A stretch of 64,000 bases of DNA from Tenrec ecaudatus (taxonomy: Eukaryota; Chordata; Mammalia; Afrosoricida; Tenrecidae): positions 26,908,001 through 26,972,000 of the forward strand of contig NC_134540.1 in the NCBI RefSeq assembly GCF_050624435.1, given 5' to 3'. This document shows, one piece after another, positions 57,587 to 64,000 of this stretch. Positions within the stretch are counted from its first letter, which is position 1, and every line of letters starts with the position of its first letter. A program made the position numbers and the translations under genes. Under the pieces are notes generated by a model that was given only the letters and a program-made list of their open reading frames with translations, was not told where the DNA came from and did no database searches.

Positions 57587-59536
57587 TGAAGCAGGGAACC
57601 AGTAGACAGATCTGAGAGGCCAGCCCCAATTCCAATGACAGACACAACTTCCCCTTCCCTCCAGAAGAATTCACTTCAGAGGACAGCACCACAGCTACAG
57701 CTCAGGGAGTGAGACATGTCTGATCAGAGCACACGGGAGCAAATGAAGGGGGAGGAGGAGAGATTAGAGCATATCCTGGCCCACCAAACCTTGAGTACGA
57801 TATCCCTGTTCAGAACAGCCAGTCCACAGAGAGGACCACATGGCTGGCCCCACTAAGAGACACGACATCGTTCACTGACCCATAACCCTATAGGGGACAA
57901 CACTGGAGACACTGTGCAGATTGCATCTGATCTGCCCCCACCACACTAAAAGCATGAAACAGAACAGCAAGGGAGCAGAGCAACGAAGTCAAGAGGGAAT
58001 ACCAGGAACAGACTTTGGGACCAGGACATGGCACCCCATCAGACTCAACCAGAAAGCACTCCTAAAAGTCAACAAACAGATCTTGAACTATTTACAGACT
58101 TTTCCTCTTTAATTGGGTTTTTTTGTTGTTGTTGTTTTGTTTTCTTTTGTTGCTTTGTTTTGCTCTGTCTTTTTTTGCATATTATCTCTGCAGGCATATC
58201 TAGTTAAGATAGGTGGGATAAACAATCTGGAGGAGAAAACAACAGGACCTATGGTTCCAGTGGACACAGGAGAGGGGTAGGTGGGGGAAAGGAAGTGATG
58301 TTAACAAACCCAGGGACAAAGGAACAACAAGTAATCCAAAATCAGTGGTGAGGAGGGTGTAAGAGGCTTCATAAGGCTTGATGAAGGCAATGTAACTGAG
58401 AGGAATTACTGAAACCCAAATGAAGGCTGAGCATGATAGTGGGGCAAGAGGAAAGTAAAAGGAAATAGAGAAAATAACTAGGAGGCAAAGGGTATTTATC
58501 AAGGTCTAAATACAGCCATATACACATGTAAATATATTTATAAAGGATGATCGGGAAATAGATCCATGTGCATATATTTTTAGGTTTAGTATTAAGGTAG
58601 CAGATAGACACTAGGGCTCTACTCAATACTCCTTCAGTGTAAGAACACATTGTTCTATTAAACTGGCATGCCATGAAGATCACCTTCCCTACATGATCGC
58701 TGAAGACAAAGCAGGTGCATAAGCAAATGTGGTGAAAAAAGCTGATGGTGCATGGATATCAAAATATATAGCATCTGTGATCTTACAGGCTTATAGATAA
58801 ACAAGTGGCCATCTAGCTCAGAAGTGACAAAGCCCACATGGAAGAAGCACACCAGCCTATGTGATCATGCGGTATCGATGGGATCAGGTATCAGGCATCA
58901 AAGAACAGAAAATCATATAACTGTGGATGAGAGGTAGCCCATCTGCAGGCAACTGGACATCCCCTTACAGAAAGGTCATGGGGAGCAGACGAGCCACTCA
59001 GGGTGCACTGTAGCCACAATGAAACATACAACTTTCCTCTAGTTCTTAAATGCTTCCTCCCCTCTACTATCATGATGGCAATTCTACCTTACAAATATGC
59101 CTAGACCAGAGGATGTACACTGGTACAGATAGGAACTGGAAACACAGGGAATCGGGACAGATGATCCCTTCAGGACCAGTGGTGAGAGTGGCGATACCGG
59201 GAGGGCAGAGGGAAGGTGGAATAGAATGGGGAACAGATTACAAGGATCTGCATATAGCGCCTCCTTGGGGGAGGACAACAGAAAAGTGGGCGAAGGGAGA
59301 TGATGGACAGTATAAGAGATGGAAAACTAATAATAATTTATGAATTATCAAGGGCTCATGAAGGAGGGAGGGCTGGAGAGGGAAGAGGAAAATACAAGAA
59401 GCTGATACAAGGAGCTGAAATAGAAAAAATATTTTGAGAATGATGATAGCAATAAATGTACAAATATTCTTAAAACAAAGGATGTATGGATTGTTATAAG
59501 AGTCGTATGAGCCCCAATAAAATACTTTAAAAAGAG
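57587..59536 (+). repeat. L1 3' UTR, forward, ~1.95 kb, with target duplication
   Basis: Flanked by a perfect 10-bp direct repeat, 'tgtgctgaaa' (57577-57586 and 59537-59546), inside a MITE. The body shows no ORF2 sequence; it is 3' UTR throughout, with a T/GTT-rich segment at 58118-58180 and the end 'gagccccaataaaatacttt' 'aaaaag'. Its left third aligns with 62070-62660 and its right half with 53535-54470. Confidence 0.85.
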
Positions 59537-59560
59537 TGTGCTGAAAAATTTGAGGAGAAA

Positions 59561-60084
59561 TACTGAAATGAACAGTTTAAGACATTCTAAACATTATATG
59601 GAATTTTTAAATTCCAAAAGGATAAAACACCCACAATTTAGAATTTCATGCTTCCTTAAAATATTAGGAGATTGGTTATAGCAAATGGGACCACAGAAAG
59701 TGATAAAATTAAGGGAAATTGATTATTCAGTGGAATTATTGTTGGCTAATGGACTTAGTTTGGCAAGTGTGCTTGAAATATTAGAGGTAAATATTCTAGT
59801 TGAAATCATTATTGGTTGCTTAGCTACTGAACCTTTTTAGAATTCTCAATTTCTAAATCTCAGGTGACTACATCTCTACCCTTTAAGACAGGAAATAACT
59901 GCTCTTCTGAAAGTTAAGATATAGAATAATAGCATTGACTTTGGAAATAATTCAGTCCTGTGTTCAGAATAGAACTAATTGCACTATAGGATTTTCAAGA
60001 TTGTGATATTTTGGAAGAAACTTTGACAATGTTCTGAGATATTACTTCCTGAGTGTGTTTGAACTGACAAACTTTCATCTAGTA
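59561..60084. other. Unassigned AT-rich sequence
   Basis: No feature recognised. Confidence 0.4.
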
Positions 60085-60612
60085 GTTGAGCGTTTCATTG
60101 TTTGCATCATCCAGGTGGATTTTTACTACCAGAATTAAAATTCTCCACTCTCCCAAATTCCTTCCAATATTGCAAATAAACACTGTTGTGGTTTCTCAAA
60201 AAATTGAAAATAGAACACTGTGTGACCCAGCAATTCTGCTCCTAGAAATATGTCAAAAACACTTAAATGTAGGGACACTAACAGTGGCTTGTGTACAAGC
60301 ATTCTTGATGGCACTATGGAAATTGTCAAATGATAAAAACAACCTAAATATCCATAAACCTATACATAGACAAACAAAACATGGTGCATGCATACGTATA
60401 ATGGAGTAGCACTCAACTAATAGAAGAAATGAAGTCTTGATATGTGCTAAAACAGGGATGGAGCTTGGAGACATTCTGATCAAAACAAGTAAATCATAAA
60501 AGAACAAATATTGTATGATCTCACATAAAAAGACAAAACAAAGCAAATATATAGGGACCAAAGTTTGTCAGAGGTGATCAGAAGAGTGGGGAACAGAAGG
60601 TAGATAACCATG
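60085..60612 (+). repeat. Old L1 ORF2 end and 3' UTR, forward
   Basis: 'actgtgtgacccagcaattc', 'ctaaatatccataaacctat', 'gtataatggagtagcactca', 'ggatggagcttggagacatt', 'aatattgtatgatctcacat' and 'ttgtcagaggtgatcagaag' are the classic L1 ORF2 C terminus and proximal 3' UTR in order. Confidence 0.85.
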
Positions 60613-60895
60613 GTGGAATAATCCATTTGATCCAAGGTAGTACCCAACATTCATCTTTCAGTTTGCTGTTTTGTGATGGCTTGCACGTTGCCATGATGAA
60701 CACTGGCACACAGATGTCTGGCCTTGGTTTATTTCCTGTCTCTTCTGGGTATATGCCCAGTAGGGGGATTGCTGGGTCATATGGTAGCTCAATCTCCATC
60801 TGTTTTAGATATCTCCAAATCAATTTCCATAGAGGCTGTACATACTTACAGGTCCAAGAGCAGTGGACAAGCATTCCTATATCCCCACAGCCCAT
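60578..60895 (-). pseudogene. L1 ORF2 protein C-terminal remnant
   Basis: The frame reads MLVHCSWTCKYVQPLWKLIWRYLKQMEIELPYDPAIPLLGIYPEET...DICVPVFIMATCK. It is the Cys/His-containing C-terminal region of L1 ORF2p, with the very conserved 'ELPYDPAIPLLGIYP' block, followed by the segment that precedes the stop. Only about 105 codons remain in one frame, of a protein normally near 1275 residues, and the endonuclease and RT domains are absent. Confidence 0.9.
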
Positions 60896-61300
60896 CCAAC
60901 ACTTGTTACTTTCTGATTATTTTAATTGGGCTATCTTTGAGGGTGTTCAGTAGTATTGCATAGTTGTTTTATTTGCATTTCTCTTATGGCTAATGATAGG
61001 GAACATATTTTCTTATATTTTTTGGTCATTCGCATTTCTAACCCTGTGAAACATCTGTTCAGGTCCTTTGCCTACCTCCTTAGTGGGAAGTTAGGTTTTT
61101 TTCCTTATTGTAAGCTTGCAAAGTATTGTAGTAATAAAGTTTTTGTCTGATACTTCATTGATAAAGATGTTTTCCCAGTCTGTGGACTCTCTTATTACTC
61201 TCTTGGTGAATTATTTCAATGTACACAGGTGACTTATCTTCAGTATATCCCACTTGTCTATTTATGATTCCTCTGTATTTGTATCCTTCCCTAGTATGCC
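60613..61300 (-). repeat. L1 ORF2 3' part, reverse
   Basis: 'gggtatatgcccagtagggg', 'tgggtcatatggtagctcaa', 'tttccatagaggctgtacat', 'ttatttgcatttctcttatg' and 'cccagtctgtggactctctt' are the standard reverse L1 order over about 680 bp. Confidence 0.9.
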
Positions 61301-61564
61301 CACTGCTGGCAGGCACAGCTTGGAAGGATCAAAGCTGGGGAGGGCTGGGCACACAGGTGCTTCAGAAGGGAGAAGGTTGTTAATCTTATCCATATGTCTA
61401 GGACGGGTGGAGTGACCATATCTTCAAAGAACGTCCTGGCTCTGGGGATGTTTGGTTCTCAGAATTTGCAGTTTTCAGTGAGGGGAGGGGAGGTCAGCGA
61501 GGGTTCAGTTCTGAGATCTAAGGTGGAGGCACCAAACTCAAAATGGAGTCCCTTGTGTCAAGAC
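61301..61564. other. Unassigned spacer between opposed L1 pieces
   Basis: It is GC-richer than its surroundings ('ggaaggatcaaagctgggga', 'tgaggggaggggaggtcagc') and not recognised as L1 or any other repeat. Confidence 0.35.
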
Positions 61565-62696
61565 CAGGCAAGTAGGAAACAACGCAAATTTCAATCAACA
61601 GAAAAATGGATCAAAAACAGTAGGACATACATACACTGGAATACTATGCATCCCTAAAAAGTAGCGATGAATGCATGAAGCACATTGCTGCATGGGAAGA
61701 ACTGGAGGGAATCATGCTAAGTGAAGTAAGTCAAGCACAAAAGGACAAGTACAACATGAGTCCACTGAAGTAAGCTTTAAAAAATAAAAACTCGGAGCAT
61801 AGAGGAAAAGCTACTATATACATACATCCCTGGGGTGAGGTCCAGCATCTATGGCAGGGGTTCCAAACTCAATCCAGGTATACATATGCCAGCCAAGTAA
61901 ATAAGAGGATAAAACAAAGAGAGAGAAAAAAAGAGGTGGGTAGGGATGGAGCAGAGCACTAACCCACCCAAGGGGAAGGTATTGTTTATATCTCCACAGG
62001 AGAGGGAGAGAGAAGACCAGACTTCAACCTCATGTGCCAAAACATGAATACAACATAGCAACATGTACCAGCGACCCAAAAGAGAGGTCTGTGGAGCTGG
62101 CCTCAATCCCAACTATGTGGACACATCCCCACCCCCACCCCACCCCCACCACCTAAGAAGAATGCACTTTAGTGGACAGCACTGGAACAGCATAGGGAGG
62201 GGGATGAGTCAGTCAGATTAGAACACATGGGAGAAATATAAAGGGATGGAGAGGGAGGAGAGCACATCCTGGTCCACCAAGCCCTGTGGATGATGTTCCA
62301 GCTCAGAGCAGACAATGCACAGGGAGGACTATATGGCTGGCCCTACCACAGGACACGGCATCTCTCACTGAACCATGATGCTGCGGGGGACAACACTGGA
62401 GGCACAGTGTGGGAATAGTGCACGGTCTGGCCCCACCGTGCTGGGGTGAGGCACTGAGAGCATACAGCAAAGCAGCTGGGGCAGCAGAGTGATGAACCCC
62501 CCAGGGAACGAAAAGTAGACTTTGGAGACCGAGTGTGGCACCCCTTTCAGACTCGACAGGAAAATACTAGTAAAAGCCAAGAAACAGACCTTGAACTATT
62601 TATAGGCTTTTCCATTTTTGTCAGTAGCTTTTTGCTAATGTTATTTTGGGTTTTTTTGGTTGTTGTTGTTATTGTTTTGTTGGTTTTGACTTCTTT
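61565..62696 (+). repeat. L1 ORF2 end and proximal 3' UTR, forward
   Basis: 'ttcaatcaacagaaaaatgg', 'cactggaatactatgcatcc' and 'atcatgctaagtgaagtaag' are the end of ORF2; from about 61750 the 3' UTR runs through 'cagcgacccaaaagagaggt', 'gtcagattagaacacatggg', 'gacaacactggaggcacagt' and the T/GTT-rich segment at 62640-62690, where the SPIN fragment interrupts it. Confidence 0.85.
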
Positions 62697-62754
62697 TGTT
62701 GAAAGGGTCATTTGACCGCTACAGGGATTGCAACCCACAGGTTGAGAACCATTG
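62697..62754 (-). mobile_element. SPIN hAT transposon end fragment
   Basis: 'gttgaaagggtcatttgacc' and 'gattgcaacccacaggttga' 'gaaccattg' match one terminus of the SPIN family ('aaagggtcg..cgacc', 'tcgcgacccacaggttgaga', 'accactg') with several CpG-decay changes. The other terminus is missing. SPINs are known in tenrec, some bats, bushbaby, murines and opossum, where they arrived by horizontal transfer. The identification is from memory of the end sequence. Confidence 0.8.
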
Positions 62755-62759
62755 GTTAA

Positions 62760-63226
62760 TGAAAAGAGAAAGCCAAGTGTTTCTTCAGATAACTCAGTGT
62801 AATGAAGACCAAAGCTTTCCCAAGTGGGCCAGTAGATAATCTCAGGATATGTGGAGAAAAGCTTGCCATGGTCAAAAATGTTGCCTTGCTTGTATCCAAA
62901 ACCAATGTGCATGGAAGAAGCAGAGAAAAAAAAATCAACAAGCATATTGTAAATCTACTGCCAAGACTTCATTGGAGATTAAAGACCTTAGATATGCCTG
63001 AACCACGCCATGGCATTTTCTTTTGCAAATATCCATGTGAAAATTGGAAACTGGATCAGGAAGATCAGAGTAGAATTGATGTGCTTGAATTGTGGTGCTG
63101 AGAAAAATATTGAAAGAACCATGAACTGCTACAAGGACAATCCATGTTGGAAGAAGTTACTCTAGAGTGTTCCTCAGAGGCAAAGCGGGCTAGTCTTCAT
63201 TTTACATGTTTTGGACACATTGTCAT
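62760..63226 (+). repeat. RTE fragment, forward, truncated at both ends
   Basis: It runs from downstream of the RT catalytic motif ('tcagtgtaatgaagaccaaa') through 'gcatggaagaagcagagaaa', 'cttgaattgtggtgctgaga' and 'catgttttggacacattgtc', and stops about 250 bp before the normal LINE terminus. Confidence 0.8.
62802..63101 (+). pseudogene. RTE ORF C-terminal remnant
   Basis: The 99-codon frame MKTKAFPSGPVDNLRICGEKLAMVKNVALLVSKTNVHGRSREKKINKHI...DVLELWC corresponds to the RTE region with 'kTki...gp', 'v.dF.fLGs.i...g....ei..RI' and 'idvfElWCWrr'. A stop follows the final WC where the family continues. It is not functional. Confidence 0.75.
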
Positions 63227-63295
63227 GGATGGATGTATGGACTGTGAGACGTGTTGTATAAGCCCCCAATAAAATGATTGAAAAAAGAGAGAGAT
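63227..63295 (+). repeat. L1 3' tail, forward, joined to the RTE
   Basis: 'gatgtatggactgtgagacg' 'tgttgtataagcccccaata' 'aaatgattgaaaaaag' is the terminal ~60 bp of the same L1 family. It follows the RTE break without spacer; 'atggatg' is repeated at the junction. Confidence 0.75.
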
Positions 63296-63319
63296 CGAAC
63301 AATTCCCGTAGTAGGTCAT

Positions 63320-63793
63320 TGTGGTATTTCATAATTTGTTGTCAGTTTGAGACTTAAGAGTGAAGGGGTGGAATTTAGCCTGTCAATTAGGTCACACCTT
63401 GAAGACTTCATTTGGAGGCACTAATGAGATAAATAGCTCTCAGGAGGCCGAACACATTCCCACTTCCTGTGAGACATTTCCCTTGACAAGACACATGTAG
63501 CTACACTAGAGCTCTGGAACTGGAGGAGCCACATGGAGATGCCAGGGCTCTGAGATGCTTACACTGCCACTGGATCTACAAGACCTTCCATCTTCCTGCA
63601 TTTGGCATCATTGCATGTGCTGAGTAAGTCTGAAGAGGACTTTATAGATTGGTATGGGCTAATATTGGATTTATGGACTTGATCTGGACGGGGCTGGGAT
63701 GTTTTCTCAATATTCAACTGCTCTTCTGTACAAAGTTCTGTCTTTGTACGAGCATCTATGAATTTGTTTCTCTGGTCAACCCCTACTAACTCA
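63320..63793 (+). repeat. Solo LTR, MaLR-like, forward, full length
   Basis: It starts 'tgtggtatttcataatttgt', continues 'cagtttgagacttaagagtg', 'gcactaatgagataaatagc', 'ttatggacttgatctggacg', 'gatgttttctcaatattcaa' and ends 'gtcaacccctactaactca'. It is among the best preserved forward copies, comparable with 3169 and 18491. Confidence 0.8.
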
Positions 63794-64000
63794 TAGCACT
63801 TTGGGAGTGTGGTATGAGAGAATACATCATAAAATGGAGAGTGATGTTTATTTGACTTCTTCCTCATGGTAGTGTTTCTTCTTGGACTAACCAGAGGGTC
63901 AGATCTGTCCAGGCAGTTTACTGGTTTGTTTGTTTTTTTCTTTTTTTCAAAGAATAAGTTAAAGTTTGGGTTCTTTTCCCTGGTTGCTGTCTTTGACTAT
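63794..64000. other. Unassigned sequence to window edge
   Basis: No feature recognised. Confidence 0.4.

Overview
The window is nuclear DNA of a placental mammal and is almost entirely interspersed repeats and unassigned AT-rich sequence. I found no host gene exon, rRNA, tRNA, CRISPR array or prokaryotic feature. Most open reading frames are chance frames; those with recognisable content are decayed transposon proteins.

The repeats point to Afrotheria. There are many short tRNA-derived SINEs of the AfroSINE type (headed 'gtagtgg...gctgctaa...cagttcgaaaccacc', ending 'gagtcggaat(c)gactc..tggcagtgag') and many RTE/BovB-like LINE fragments whose 3' end reads 'gagtcgg..ccgactc..ggcacctaacaacaac'. 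A fragment matching one end of the horizontally transferred SPIN hAT family (62697-62754) narrows this to a tenrec, most likely the lesser hedgehog tenrec Echinops telfairi. That species call is inference from remembered repeat families.

Layout. 1-15 kb: scattered SINEs, three MaLR-like solo LTRs, old L1 pieces, a 116-bp pogo-type MITE and much unassigned sequence. 15-20 kb: a long reverse-strand RTE copy with a tiny retro-insertion in it, an eight-copy ~43-bp minisatellite, a solo LTR nested in an unclassified repeat, and tandem L1 tails. 20-25 kb: another RTE fragment and the most coherent element of the window, a ~2.86-kb pogo-like DNA transposon (21924-24785) with both terminal inverted repeats and a broken transposase of ~440 codons. 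25-36 kb: dense nesting of RTE, SINEs and LTRs, including a 103-bp hAT MITE with a perfect 8-bp target duplication inside an LTR and a long TCTCC/TC polypyrimidine tract. 36-51 kb: SINEs, L1 3' UTR fragments, a third copy of the unclassified repeat, and a rearranged RTE whose 5' part, an inverted middle and the 3' end lie in a row. 51-64 kb: LTR next to RTE, several L1 3' UTR copies (one inserted in a MITE with target duplication), opposed L1 ORF2 fragments, the SPIN fragment, an RTE piece and a final solo LTR.

No genes act together here. The content is a record of L1, RTE, AfroSINE, ERVL-MaLR-like, pogo and hAT activity. I see no convincing new biological system. The best leads are the pogo element with its deletion-derived MITEs, the two hAT elements, and an apparently very long L1 3' UTR.
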